From the NCBI GenBank assembly GCA_016806645.1, contig JACSYO010002128.1:1137501-1201500 (forward strand): a DNA stretch of 64,000 nucleotides. Reading direction: 5' to 3'. Both the position numbers and the translations under genes were made by a program. Position 1 is the first letter of the stretch; the number at the start of each line of letters is the position of its first letter. This DNA comes from Ophiodon elongatus (taxonomy: Eukaryota > Chordata > Actinopteri > Perciformes > Hexagrammidae). The notes below the pieces were generated by a model. The model had not been told where the DNA came from and did no database searches. It saw only the letters and a list, made by a program, of their open reading frames with translations. Positions 14,742 through 26,449 of the stretch are shown piece by piece.

Positions 14742-16141
14742 GCCAGAGTGGAGGATAAGTCGCACAAGAAAGAGTGGTTTTAAAATCAAGCAAGCAAGAA
14801 CAATGAGCTATTACACCCCGCTAAAGTAAAAACACCAGGTTCATATTGTGCTACAAAAGTAAACCGTCTACCCACTCTGGTCCAATTAAAGGTTTAGGTC
14901 TACAGTACAATTATCTGCGTGTGTCTATGATCCCCATCGGATATGAACTATAGCTATGTTGGCATCATGCTCCAGTAAGTAAAACTGTGCCAAAACCACT
15001 GATGTTTCTCTTGATAAATAAGTAATGGGGGTTATAGAAGTACTTAATTAAAAGCTAAACCCACATAAATGCACACATCCAAAACAACAAATGGACTGGG
15101 GAGCAAATTAAGTTAAACATGAATCAATAAATAATCCAATACAGATATGCTGTCCAAAGCTCCCTATGAGGTCTTTTTGTGGGCATGGCATAATCCACAC
15201 AGTCTGGTTCCTGTTAAGAAGTATTGGCCAATCCTTCCAACCAACTGTAACTCACCCACAGACCGACACACACACACTTAGATGACAAAACTAATCGTTT
15301 CTGCAGTATATACAGTTTGCTGGCCCAAAATACTTGTATATACACACACACACACATCAATCCAAAGACACGCATATATACATATTCATACAACTGGCTG
15401 ACAAGACTGCCATAAGTGTTTTATCTATATCGAGATGAGAGTGCGTAAAAAATGGATTGAGAAAATATGCAATGGTGAGTGCCATGTGTGCGATGGCTCT
15501 GTTGTTGAGGTCTGTTAGTTTGGGAGGAATAATTTTAGAGGCAGATTGTGTAACACAAGTCAATGGGTTTTTGTTGGGGACAGTTAATGCAGCCAAAAAA
15601 TAAATTTATAAAATTAAAGGGTTTATTTTGTTACGCACAGGGGGGTCAGTTACATAGAACCCAAGGAATGTTATTGTGCATTTGCCACCAAAGTGAATGA
15701 AATCTGACCATCATTAACCAAAATAGTGTGAACTCATTGCCTATATAGCAACACATGTAGGTCATGGAGGATGTGATGCTCCATTTATGACCATGTGACC
15801 TAAATCTGTCTAACGTCGTCAGTGTTTGTTCATATTGATATGCTGTGCATCTTCTATATAAAACTTTAAGTTTGACATGAAGAGAGGAGAAAAAAAAAAA
15901 AAGAATGGGAGTGAGAGAAGTGTGTCGCATTAACTGAAGTAGGACCATGAATAACCCCTCTCATTTAGGACAGCATGTCTCTGCTGTATGGAAACTGCCA
16001 CACACACATTAATGCAGCCACAAAGATCTTGGATGAGAATGCAAAGTTGTTTCTTACTGAAACCTTGAAACATGCAGACCCATACATCAGCAAATACAGA
16101 CATAAAGCACAGTTTAAACAAGAGCCTGTGCTGTAAACTTA

Positions 16142-16184
<43 letters not shown>

Positions 16185-19100
16185 TAATGTGGCCCCCATA
16201 GGTGTCGTGGCTGTAGAACTGGCACAGGTTGTTTCCGTAGCACGAGTTTTCCATTTCTCCGTAGATGAGAATGTTCCTGGAGAGTAGAGCCACTTCAGCA
16301 CGCATGTCGACCCCATCTATGATCTCTCCAACATGGTTATACTGAGGCTTCCCTGGTAAGAACAGACTTATTGGTCATATGCTGCAACAAAGTGACTTTA
16401 ATGAAGAAAAATCTGGTGCACAATTGGACAAAACATGGAAACGGTGGAAGTCATTGCCTGGTGTAATTACAAATGTAAATTACTCGCTGCATTCCATCTC
16501 ATCCAAATAAAGCAGGAAAGAGCATAAACACTGGAGGAAACTGGTTTAATTTTGCTGAAGACCATAAACAAAAAAACTTGAGCTTCAAATTATTGTGGAA
16601 CCTTTCTCAGGTCAGACCGTTTCACTAAAATACCAGCTGAATATAAAATGTTGAAATAAATAGGACGTGACATTTAAGTTAAACTACAGTGTTTTATTTC
16701 TGCACATGGTGGGTTTTCAACTGTTAACCACAGGAAGTATGCCAAGCAGCACACACTCAAACATAAACAACTACCCATACCCCAAAAACCTACCTACAAA
16801 AATAAGAGACAAGTAAAAGCATAAGTAATTAAATACATATGAAACTAAATAATCTGCTCTTCGACGATGCAGAGAGTACCCATACCCACAGGGTGCAGCT
16901 GCCAATGATAACGAACAGCAGACGTTCAGCTGCTCAGCCCTTCCTCAAGGCAGCAACACAAAATCTAGGCACGCACACTTCTCTTCAGTTAGGGAGTTGG
17001 CATTTGTTGACAGAGGAATGAGATAAGGATACATCTCTGATAGGGAGATGTACAAAAACTAACTAAAAGATTGTAAGAGAACAACATTAGAGGAGCAGAA
17101 GAAGGAGGTTGTGAAGCAGGAGTGATGTTTTTGAATCCATTGAGGTTATTATAAGACACGGTTACTTAATAAAAAACATAAGCTGGCAATCTCTTTTAAA
17201 GCTATTCCAATTATTTTACATCACCACAACAGGAAATCAGATCTTTCTGGACCACAAGAATAGTAGCACATTGTTTATCCACACTTATTGACTATAATTA
17301 CAAATTAGTGGAAGATCTCCTATGTTCATGTGTCTTCAAACAAGCTTTCTAATATGACTGCTTCCCACATATCTTCCTTCCTTTTTGTCCTTTAACCCAT
17401 TTTACAATAATCGTATAGCTCAAAATGATACCTGCAGTACAAAGCTGAGGTCAGACTACAAGCCACTCATTAAAGGGATAGTTCACCCCAAAATAAATAA
17501 TACAATATGTTCCTCTTATATGTAGTGTTATTTATCAATCTGAATAATTTTGCTGTGAGTTGTCTAGTTTGGAGATACCGGCATAATGGGACTCAGCTTG
17601 TGGTGCTCAAAGCACCCAAAAATATTACAACAGCAATATCTCTTTCTAGAAATCATGACTTGGTTACGCAAGAAATCCACAGACCTTGTTGTCATCAGTT
17701 TCATAAGATCTATTTTCTTTCAACCATAGTTCCTACATGTATTATTTTGGTGCTTTGAGCACCACAAGCCGAGTGCCCTTTAGTCCCATTATATTGGAGA
17801 GAAGGCAGAGTCTATGGCCGATACCTCCAAAACTAGGCAGCTCACACCAAAACAATTTAGATTGATAAATAGCACTACATGCAAGAGGAAAAATATGTAT
17901 TTTCATTTTGGAGTTAGAAGTCCCTTTGATGAAATGGGTTCTTACTGACAGCCAAAGCCAATTTTAGTTTGCAGCCAAGGCAACCACACACACACACACA
18001 CATCCTCTCGCTCACCTCGTATCCTGACCTGCTTGCTGTGGCAGTCAGAACAGGGCAACAAGGTAAACTCCTCAGCCTGGTGCATGGAGTAGTCTGTGCT
18101 GGCAACTACAATCTGATCTCCGGGTTGCCAGGTCTTCTGCACTTTGTCCTGTAGGTTTAGCACCACCTGGTCCACAGCATCTACCTGGAAGCCCGATATG
18201 GGGAAACCTAAAAGGGAAGGGGGGCATAGCACTTCATTAAACTGAAACATGGAGGACAAGACATTAAAATAGTATGAAACAGAATACTGATGTCTTTTTA
18301 TTATCGTTAATACACATGTATTGTACCTAGCCATAAATAATTTTACGAAGGCTCTCTTCATGTAAGAACAAAAGCTTATTCTTAATACCCATCAAATGGG
18401 GAGGAAAGACATGAGAATAACAGAGAACAAAATATTTTTAAACAGTACTGCAGAGAGGAGAAATGTATTCACACTTAATAGCAGTTTAGATCCTGGCTTG
18501 TGAATAGCTCAATAACCTCTGAGATATTGTGAAGCAAAAAAAATAAACGTAATGTTGGAATTTATTAATTAATATTGTGCCGTTGTGGGCAATATCAACT
18601 AAAATTATTATGTAAAGACAGTTCGATAACCCCGGGAAACTATCATTTCACACTTTATGTTCAGTTAGGTCATTGTCAAAATAGATTTTACAAGGTGTGG
18701 GCATCCACGGCCCCAATAAAGCGGGTGTGCTTGTGCCTCACCCCAACCACAAACAGACGCCACATACACAATTACACAACGGCATAGTCACAAAACCACG
18801 GTTACCCACTGAGGCACAAGAATGTCTTTTATGTTCAGGTGATTGATCTGTATAGCAGTTGGCATGTGGTAAACCTCATTTCTCAACTTGTCACCTTCCT
18901 CCAAACCCTCTACACTTCGAAGCGGGAGAAGCCTGTCAATTTCATCTGGACAGCTTTCATACTACAGAAGCCCGTTACTGTGAATAACTACAGATAAAAA
19001 GCGTCAAACTTAGTTTATGCCTTCTGTCATTTCGTGTAGCTTGTCTAAGCACTAAAATGAATGGCCGAATGCTATATAATTTGTGTCAACACTGAACTAT

Positions 19101-22100
19101 GTATGTTTAAACAGGTTTTTGAAATGGATAGCATCAGAAGCCGTTTCTCACCATTCTTCCACTCGCTGTAGGCAGTGACCGAGAAGCCTACTCCGTCCAC
19201 GGTGGTGAAGTTCTGTCGTGCCAGAGCTCTCCCTCCTGTTTCGTGGTTTTCATGTTCCCTAACGTCCTCCGAGCATGATGCATTACCACCACCTACCACT
19301 GAGACCAACGCCCACGCCTCTCTGGACAGACCGGAGGGGTGACGAGAAGAGTGGGAGAGGGACAGAAAGGAGAGGGAGTCATTTTCAGACATTACAGCAA
19401 ACGGACTAGTTTCACAGAGCCGTGTGAGAGAAAAAGGGATCAGGTTCAGGTTGTACAGGTGCACTGAGAAGTCAATGGTACTTCATGAAGCCCATTTAAT
19501 CATCAATCTTACAGTTTTATGTCAAATGTTATAAATGAGAATATAACTTTGCACCAAACATGACCCATTATTTGTGACAGATGACCCTAACCATCATGTT
19601 AAGCCACTTATATCAGAGAATTAGAGGGATTATAAAAATAAGGGCAGAGGATTTCAGGAAGGGTGTTCATTTGGCTCAGAGGAATAATGGGTGTACTTGC
19701 CACATCCCAAACTTCTTTCAAAAACAACTTTACTTTTGCTCCAAATCCTCCCTTCTCTCCCATTGCACACTATCTTATTAAGCGTGTCAAGAAAGGTTAG
19801 TTTAGTTTTAAATGATTAAATATGAAGGAGAGGCTTAAAGAGGGTGTGGATGGCGAAAGGGATTGGGCGTATGTACTGAGACATGCAACTTGAATGTTTC
19901 AAACGTCATGTCCATAGCGTCTTAAGAATGAATGTTCCTTTTTTTGTTGCTGAATGAGTAAAAAGAAAAAGAAGAAGCTTAAAGCCTTTTTGCTATTTAT
20001 GAATATAATATTCTATGACCATTGGATGAAACTATGGCATGACCTTCAAACACTTTATCAACACAACCTTCTAACATAATTTAACCATTCAATAGCTATA
20101 TTTTAAACTTTGATAGACCAGAGGAAAGTTATCTCTGCAGAAGTCTCTCTTCCACTGAGGAATTGCTTGCAATCCCAAATTCAGCTTCACACTCATCTCT
20201 CCAGCTCAAGTCTATCAGTTACTACGATGGATCTGCAATAAACCAGCAACTCACTGCACGTTTGAACACAACACAAAAGCGGTAAATGGACCTGTACTTG
20301 TACAGCACTTTTCTAGTCTTCCGACCACTCAAAGCGCTTTAACACTACATGACATCATTCACACACTGATGGGAGTGGCTAAGGTGCCACCTGCTCATCA
20401 GGAGTAGCCAACATTCATACACCGTAGGCACAGCTATGGGAGAATTTTCAGGTTAAGAGTCTTGCCCAAAGACACGGGCTAGCGGAGCTGGGAATCGAAC
20501 CATTGATCCTCTGATTGAAGGACGACCCTGCTCACCACTGACCCACCGTCTCCCTAAAATGCTCAAACTACTCCTTGGAGAACCATGTTCAGGGGTAATT
20601 GAATATCACAAGAAATAAACCAAGTTTTAAATCCAAATTTTACCTACAAAATCTCCTTGAATATTATCAGCAGTTTGTAACGATATCAACTCCAACATGC
20701 CCGTGTTAAACCTGTCTGTTTGCTTCCACTGGCATAGTCACAAAAAAATAATAAATCTTCTTGTAGATGAAAGAACCCGTGCTCCATGTCGCTGCACACA
20801 GCACTAATACACCAACAGGATCTGTCTGAGGATCCACTGTCATTACGGTGTGTGGCTTTCTGAAGGAGTGGTTGTGTAATGGTTTCCATTTGCCCCGTCC
20901 TTGTTATGATGTTCACCAGCATTTTAACAACCTCATTGTTGTACCGGAAATAGTTAATGCGAGGAAGGAAGAAGTGAATTCACTGCAGAGTAGCATGGAC
21001 GTGTGTTTAAGTATGTGCGAGTGCTCTCCTGAGAGACAAAGATGAAGGACAGAGGCAGAAGCCAACGCAACCATTTATAGGAAGGATGGTTGACACCCTG
21101 AGATCCATTTATTATTCAAAGAGATTTTTGTTGGAGTTGGAGATTACGAGGATAAAGAGGTTCATGAAACATGCCTAGGGGAACCCGGGTACGAATGGCT
21201 TTACAGTACTGACGTAAAACAAACAAAAAACACTTGGAAACCAATTGTGGTGCTTGTTCTTTTTCAAAGTATCCGCCAGCTACATTTTCTGCCGTTTGTC
21301 TGCAACACGCCATAACAGGTCATAAACTGATCTACACTTCATCCTTGCGCTCAATCCTGTAGGTCATATGCCCGTACCACCGAAGTCTTTCAGGCTAAAA
21401 TCACTCAGCCTAACAATTTGTGACTTTAACGAGACATTAAACGCCATGTTCTCTCATAAATGCATGCTATGCGTTTCCTCCTCCAACAAGCAAATCCACA
21501 GAAAGCTAAGATAAAAATCTCCAAGCCAATAAATGTTGAATAAGAGAGTGCACACCATAAACTTATTGGTAACCACACAAGCACCGTTGAGCATACAAAG
21601 ATCTATATCGTCTGCTCCATTTGAGGGGATTAGTTTGAAGACTTGGCACCCACCCCCATAGGCGAAATAAGATACTGGACAATCTGGCGTAGCACTTGGC
21701 TTTTCAGTCAACCAAGGACCAAACCAAGCCAAGCAACAAATAACTCCGAATGAAATGCTGTACTTAGGTTTTCCATTGAAAGAAACTCATGTGTGCATAC
21801 ATGTGTTTAAGTGTACAGCAGACCGAATGTCATGTAAAGTTAAAATCCAATTCTCTCACTTTATGAGCTTAAAGAAAGCATTAGCCCATGTGGACAGGAC
21901 GACACTCAAGCCTCCAGCATCTGTCCTTTTGTAAGACGGACATTAAATCTTTTGTATCGCCACATTTTGCACAAATCCTGGAAACTCTAATCGTCACCAC
22001 ATTATCCTGTACGTGCTTCCTTTTTAGCCAGAGCGTGATAGGTGATGGGAACAGGAAGAGGAATAACTGGGATCTATTCACAGGGAAATCCGAAATGAAA

Positions 22101-23840
22101 AAAAAAGATACATGAAAGAGGACATTTTCCAGGGAAGATGAACATGATTCAGAATGCTAGTATTGTCAGTCCAAGTAAGGGAGAGGTCTCACTTTAGTGG
22201 TTAAACAAAAGTACAAAAAAACTCTTTATCAGCCCCAGGAGACCAAGAATAAACAAAACACTCCCAAAGACAACACACCATGGAGAACCACCACAAATTC
22301 TCCAAGAGCTGACTGACACATTCTGCAACACGAGACACAAACCCACTCACACATTTCTTCATACAGTTGAACACACAAACTCGCCGGGGTAACATCAACA
22401 AACAATCCTTGTGTATTTTCATTGGACAAAATAAAAAGTCTGTATAACATTCCCATATTAAGAAATTGGCACTCTTTACCTGTATTTGAGATCATAGACA
22501 AATCTACTGCCGAGCTTTTCTTCAATGGCCTTCTTAGTTTCATCCAGAAGGCTTTTGACTGCAGAGTCTCCTACAGCCAGTGTGACAATGCGGCCCACTG
22601 GCAGCGTCCGCAGCAACTGGGTGAGCCGGCGGCTGTCATTACGAGACTCATATGTGTCGTAGCGCTCAGAGACCAGCACCGCGGCTGTGTCCTGGTCAAC
22701 AACGCGCAAGTTGATGCCTCTGCTGAAGTTGCGTTGGAAGGCATAACCCCCTGTGGTCAGACCAGAGGCCGGGATATTTCGGGTCAGCAGAGACCAGGAA
22801 ACTCTCTCAGTACCATGTAGCTCCAGAGTCCCACCTCTCATGACGCCAATGAACTTGCGGCCCATGCCAGGCACTTTAGGGACTGCCTTGTCGTCAGAGC
22901 GGCCCACAAGGGCAATGGTGGCACGAGAACGGTAGCGGCATTTGGGAGCACCGATGTGAAGGGCTCCACCATCTTCTATAAGGATGTGACGAGTTCTCAA
23001 GGTTATGTTTTTGGAGCCGTCAGCGTTGTCTGCAAAAACTACCCGACCTGTGAAGAAGCAGCAAAAAGAAAATTCAATAAATATCCATAAGCTGAACTTT
23101 ATCTGCTGAACGATGTCACTTCTCAAGTTTAATCAACGTGAATCCATCAACGTTACAACTCAAAATGCCATTTAACAGATCATGCACCTTGATGTGCTTA
23201 CCTCCTGACTGGATGGTTAGTGTATGGAAGGTAGCAGAAGCATCTAATCTAAGCCAATGTCCCCTCCTGACAATAACAGCCTTCTCTGGTTGGTGGCCCG
23301 GGTTCCAGCTACTAAGTGATAGATTGTGGTCCGGACAATTCTCTGCAAACATGACCAATCAGTGACAAATTACAGAACCTCATAGTTCTCATTAGACAGG
23401 GATATACAAAAACATACACAGAAGAGGGAACACATGTGCAGCAGGTTGAGAAGCCATGGGTTAAATAAAGAGATAAACATTTGAATCAGTAATTCGTAAT
23501 ACTGACCGTCTATAACATCTCCACTTGAGAGACTAAGGACGAGGATGAGGGTGAAGAAGAAAGCCCCGATCGACACTCCAAAACAGATAAATGTGTTCTT
23601 TCTTTGCTTGAGGCTCTGAGCCCGCTCCCTACGCTGGTTCTCCTCTGACAGGTTGAAGGTGGCTCGACGCTCTGGCGGGGGGCCGTGAGGTTTTATCGGT
23701 GGAGGCGGTGGAGCTTTGGCAGGTGGTGGCGAGCGGACTGGAGCCACCCGCCCGGGGACATAGCCTGGAGACCTCTGGTGGTTGCTGTGGGGCGGAGCCG
23801 CAAAAACCGGGAAGCGGCTGGGGCCATCACTCGTCGGCAT
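2586..23840 (-). CDS. cemip2: Cell surface hyaluronidase CEMIP2 (TMEM2), 23 coding exons
   Basis: Type II membrane protein that cleaves extracellular hyaluronan at the cell surface. Coding exons in transcript order: 23840-23507, 23342-23202, 23047-22480, 19321-19152, 18207-18016, 16352-16183, 14622-14410, 13395-13190, 12094-12025, 11524-11396, 9850-9762, 8551-8420, 7831-7796, 7486-7331, 6294-6117, 5046-4831, 4722-4511, 4174-3992, 3808-3589, 3503-3402, 3306-3161, 2998-2892, 2785-2586. All junctions are GT-AG and keep one frame, giving 1389 aa, close to the 1383 aa I recall for human TMEM2. Order: proline-rich cytosolic tail (1-82), one membrane helix (about 83-104), G8 domain region (about 112-240), parallel beta-helix and PANDER-like parts, C-terminal cysteine-containing region. 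Arg268, Asp276 and Asp289 align with Arg/Asp/Asp residues I recall as needed for human activity. Alignment to human was from memory, but it is collinear throughout. Confidence 0.96.
5089..5139. repeat. Overlapping alternative hairpins in a cemip2 intron
   Basis: A 14 nt arm at 5089-5102 is perfectly complementary to 5113-5126. A 13 nt arm at 5108-5120 is perfectly complementary to 5127-5139. The middle arm is shared, so only one hairpin can form at a time. It lies about 40 nt upstream of the cemip2 exon whose first base is 5046, so in pre-mRNA it sits just before that acceptor. Confidence 0.7.
7796..7831 (-). CDS. cemip2: cemip2 36-nt micro-exon
   Basis: Encodes only FADNGVGLSFA plus split codons at both ends (Gly805/Ser817). 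Acceptor ACAG and donor GTGTAT flank it. It is needed to join residues 762-804 to 818-868 in frame, and the peptide matches the vertebrate family at this place. Its length is a multiple of three, so skipping would keep the frame and delete 12 residues. Confidence 0.9.
10470..10603 (-). mobile_element. Fragment of a teleost inverted-repeat (MITE-like) element
   Basis: The right edge reads GGTGTGAAAGCACCCTAA. On the minus strand this starts TTAGGGTGCTTTCACACC, an end I know as very common in teleost genomes. The interior (GTCCGGTTCCTGTTCACAC on the minus strand) fits the same family. No matching left terminus is seen, so the copy is truncated. The left limit is approximate. Confidence 0.4.
11116..11179. 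repeat. TG microsatellite, cemip2 intron
   Basis: A TG dinucleotide tract with one C interruption near its start, in the intron between 11395 and 9851. Confidence 0.95.
14410..14622 (-). CDS. cemip2: cemip2 exon downstream of a CT-repeat acceptor region
   Basis: Encodes residues 526-596, including HLSHVELKNMGQQ, YPLHFHMCGDVD and GLSIHHSFSRC, the most conserved part of the beta-helix region. The acceptor AG is at 14624-14623. A long CT tract on the transcribed strand (plus-strand GA repeat, 14635-14742) lies about 11 nt upstream and can serve as the polypyrimidine tract. The donor is GTTAGT, and a short GT repeat follows (plus 14384-14400). Confidence 0.93.
14635..14742. repeat. GA microsatellite at a cemip2 splice acceptor
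   Basis: About 108 nt of GA repeat broken by a few AAA interruptions. On the transcribed (minus) strand it is a CT tract ending about 11 nt before the acceptor of the exon starting at 14622. Confidence 0.95.
16144..16182. repeat. CA microsatellite forming a cemip2 splice donor
   Basis: CA tract on the plus strand, GT on the minus strand, directly abutting the exon edge at 16183. Its first GT is the donor of the cemip2 intron spanning 16182-14623. Confidence 0.95.
16183..16352 (-). CDS. cemip2: cemip2 exon whose 5' splice site lies in a GT repeat
   Basis: Encodes residues 470-525 (GEIIDGVDMRAEV ... CQFYSHDTYGGHIK). The exon ends with the AAG codon for Lys525. The intron then starts directly with an uninterrupted GT repeat (plus-strand CA tract, 16144-16182). 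The donor is therefore GTGTGT instead of a GTRAGT consensus, and every second base offers another GT. Confidence 0.92.
17471..17928. mobile_element. Palindromic non-autonomous DNA element, copy 1 (cemip2 intron)
   Basis: Starts TAAAGGGATAGTTCACCCC and ends with the imperfect inverse ending in TCCCTTTGA. The two halves are near inverted complements over about 450 nt, including TTGTGGTGCTCAAAGCACC against GGTGCTTTGAGCACCAC. It has no coding capacity. A related copy is at 61452-61838. The start motif is frequent in fish genomes. The transposase family is not assignable from the sequence. Confidence 0.75.
20279..20555. repeat. Dispersed teleost repeat (SINE/LINE-derived type)
   Basis: The segment GGTAAATGGACCTGTACTTG, ACCACTCAAAGCGCTTTA, TGCTCATCAGGAG, TTGCCCAAAGACAC, GGGAATCGAACC matches a repeat I recognise from many spiny-rayed fish genomes. 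It lies in the 3.2 kb cemip2 intron 22479-19322. The rest of that intron shows no recognisable gene. Confidence 0.65.
22480..23047 (-). CDS. cemip2: cemip2 large exon with G8 region and catalytic residues
   Basis: This 568 nt exon, the largest in the gene, encodes residues 160-347. It holds the later part of the G8 region (ITLRTRHILIEDGGALHIG, KFIGVMRGGTLELHG). It also holds the segment SRGINLRVVDQDT...RYDTYE, in which Arg268, Asp276 and Asp289 match residues reported as essential in mammalian TMEM2 (residue matching from memory). All three are intact, so nothing here suggests loss of hyaluronidase activity. Confidence 0.93.
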
Positions 23841-23858
23841 GGTATAAGTGTCTGCTAC
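23507..23858 (-). CDS. cemip2: cemip2 first coding exon: start codon and membrane anchor
   Basis: The start codon is at 23840-23838, 18 nt inside the exon. The acceptor AG lies at 23860-23859, so at least one upstream exon is non-coding. The exon encodes residues 1-111: a proline-rich tail containing GYVPGRVAPVR, a basic stretch ending KQRKN, then a hydrophobic helix starting ICFGVSIGAFFF (about 83-104). A basic cytosolic side and no cleavable signal fit type II topology. The donor is at 23506-23505. Confidence 0.95.
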
Positions 23859-26310
23859 CTGAGAGGAGAAAAATGTGGATTACCTGAGAATGTTCTTTGG
23901 GGTACTCAGTAAAGTTTAGAAACCACTGTCGAAGACCGACTACAAACAGATTTTCTCTGTCACATCCAATGTTGAATGAACAAAATGTTTCTTTGTTGGC
24001 AGCCTGAAACAGCGTCATTGGTTTGTTGTCAAAATTATTTGAATAACACACAGCTAAAAGCATATGTAAACATGAGGCAGAAGTTGGTAAAACAGTAAAA
24101 GGAAATGTGAAAGGACGAGATATAAAAGGAGCAAAAAAAAAAAGAAGAGGTAATTCAGAAGGTCAAGACGGAGGAAGAAGGCACTAAAAGAGCACATAAA
24201 ATGGAGAGTAAAAACAGTAGGAGGTGAAGGAAGACGGGCTGATTCTGGGGAAACAGCCAATTACCCTTAAAGCATCTAACTTGTGGACCTTTAGGTAAAG
24301 ATCCTGGGTGTGGGTCTTAAAAAGACTATCAATCTATTAGGGTCTACTCAGACAGAGTGACATTAGCGGTTCTTGTCCACAGCAGCGAAGGAAGTTATGA
24401 ATAATGGATCTCAACATTCCTCAGACTATGTTAACACAGCAAAAACAGATGGCACCAATTACAGTAGGGAAGGAGGAGAGGACGCCAGCTTTATTTCACA
24501 CAACTGGAGGAGTAGCACAACGTTATCTGAACCCACCCACCCACCCACACCCACAGAGAGAAGGGTCATATGGACACACACCTGCACACACAAACATTCA
24601 GGGGGAAAGGAAATGACACTGCAGGAAAAAAAAAAAGGCTTCAATGGCACTTTTCTTTAACACAAACGCCCTGTACCACTGTAATGACAGCACAGCTTGC
24701 CACTATGGGTCTTCAAAAACACAAAGTCAGCAAGTTCAAACTTTCACACATCAGTTTCTGGCCACATGACTTGATGAATGACACAGTCGTGTAAGAGGTT
24801 GTTAAAAAGCGCAAAACTGCTCCTTTAAAAACGAAGACACTGCGACAGCTATGACTTTCAGACTTTACATCATCCGAGTGTCTATCATCGCCTCACACAC
24901 ACAGAAACTCACACTCCTGTGCCAATCCACAGACACACACAATCAACCATTGTCTTCTCAAGCCAATTAGTCATCACTTTAGCCCAGAGGACAACAAACC
25001 TCTTCAATTCATAAACAAAAGGACTGTACAATCAAGGGCTGCTCAACAAGGGTTCAGTCATTTACACAGGCCACAATATAAGCTCGGCCCAGCAGCAGCC
25101 GTTTCACCCACTTCACCCTGAACCGTCCCATTAGTGGCTCTGAACCATTCTTTTTCAGACTTTAGCAGATAATCCTCAATATGAACTTAAACTGGAATGT
25201 CATCAAGGAAGGCATGCTGATTACCTTTACGTCTGATGCTCATACTCTCACGGTCTGTGCCCTCAGACTCAGTGGGAGCCCTGTGATGGGATGATCCCTG
25301 AGGCATCAGTCTTTATAACTCTATCTCGTGTTTTTATTCACATTCCTCACCATATAAAGGGGCCAAGGTGGTCCTGCTCCCCTGCTACTAACCGACCTCT
25401 CAGAGCAGAAGAAGGTGTACTTACCACCTTGGTGCTATTCAACTACTGGAAACTACACCACTCATCACAAGGCTGATCACACAGCTTTCACGAAGCTCAC
25501 CTATAATAATAACAACCAGGCACTCACTCATCGCCTCCCTCACTCTCATATTTTCCTGATTTCAGAGCTACTGAATAATACCAAGCAGATGTGGGGGGAA
25601 CTCTGGGAGTGGGAGAGACCATCGCGAATTCCTCAGCTGTAGAAATCAGCCTGTACTTTGTAAAACGACCCTGGCAGTGTAACAAACAGTGAGCCACGTG
25701 TTCCCCACGTTAACCCCAAACTATAGCCCCAAACAGCGCTGTCAGAACTCGAGTTACGACCCACACGTTTATAGTAAAGGTAGCGAGGTTCAATTAAGAC
25801 GCGTAAAAATAAAAAAAAAGGATGATTTTATTACTTGTGTTGATTTATGGGCTGGTTTTGGCCAGAAGTGACTTCTACAACACGATAACGACACCGTAAC
25901 GTCACCGGTAGCCTGTCACCGTGAAAAGGACAGCGTGTGACACAACTTAACTCACAAATATCGTTAAAACGTGAGCTCGGACACACACAAAAAAGCACTA
26001 ATTGACACGTTTCACCAGCCAGTTAACAAACACACACACACACACACACGGGAAGCCTCTTCCTAAGAAACCAGCCCTCTCCCCCGGTGACTCCTCTCCA
26101 CCCCCACCGGCTGACAGACAGACACACGGTGTAACGTTAGACGGTAAACGGTCGGACGGACGGACAGTGAGCTCTACCGTTGGCTGTCCTGCTCCTCTCC
26201 CGCTCTGTCCATCCGCTCTCTGCCGAGCCGTTAAAAACCGCTGACCCCGGTAGTGGTGGCGAGCCGAATGAATCGCGTCCTCACCCTCGCTCGCTGGCTC
26301 TCCGTGTCCC

Positions 26311-26323
26311 CCTTTTTATATAC
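26311..26323 (-). promoter_or_regulatory. TATA box of cemip2
   Basis: The minus strand reads GTATATAAAAAGG, a strong TATA element, in a locally GC/CpG-rich stretch (26.1-26.45 kb) with poly-C tracts. Transcription would start near 26.28-26.29 kb and run toward the coding exons. The first non-coding exon's donor is not certain; a GTAGAG site near 26.18 kb is one candidate. A long 5' UTR intron then reaches the acceptor at 23860-23859. Confidence 0.55.
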
Positions 26324-26449
26324 TTTTTCTTCACATGGTGTGTTTTTTTTTTCTGCCGATAGGCTGTCGTTAGTCCGTCGGGCAGCCACCCACCCCCCCC
26401 CCTCACTGCCCCGTCCCCCCAGTCCCACCAAGAGCTAAGTGGGCGCGGC

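Noticed and set aside
14296..14793. 165-residue ORF rich in Leu-Ser (minus strand)
   Set aside because: It reads through the GA/CT microsatellite. Its only meaningful part is the cemip2 exon 14410-14622, in its correct frame.
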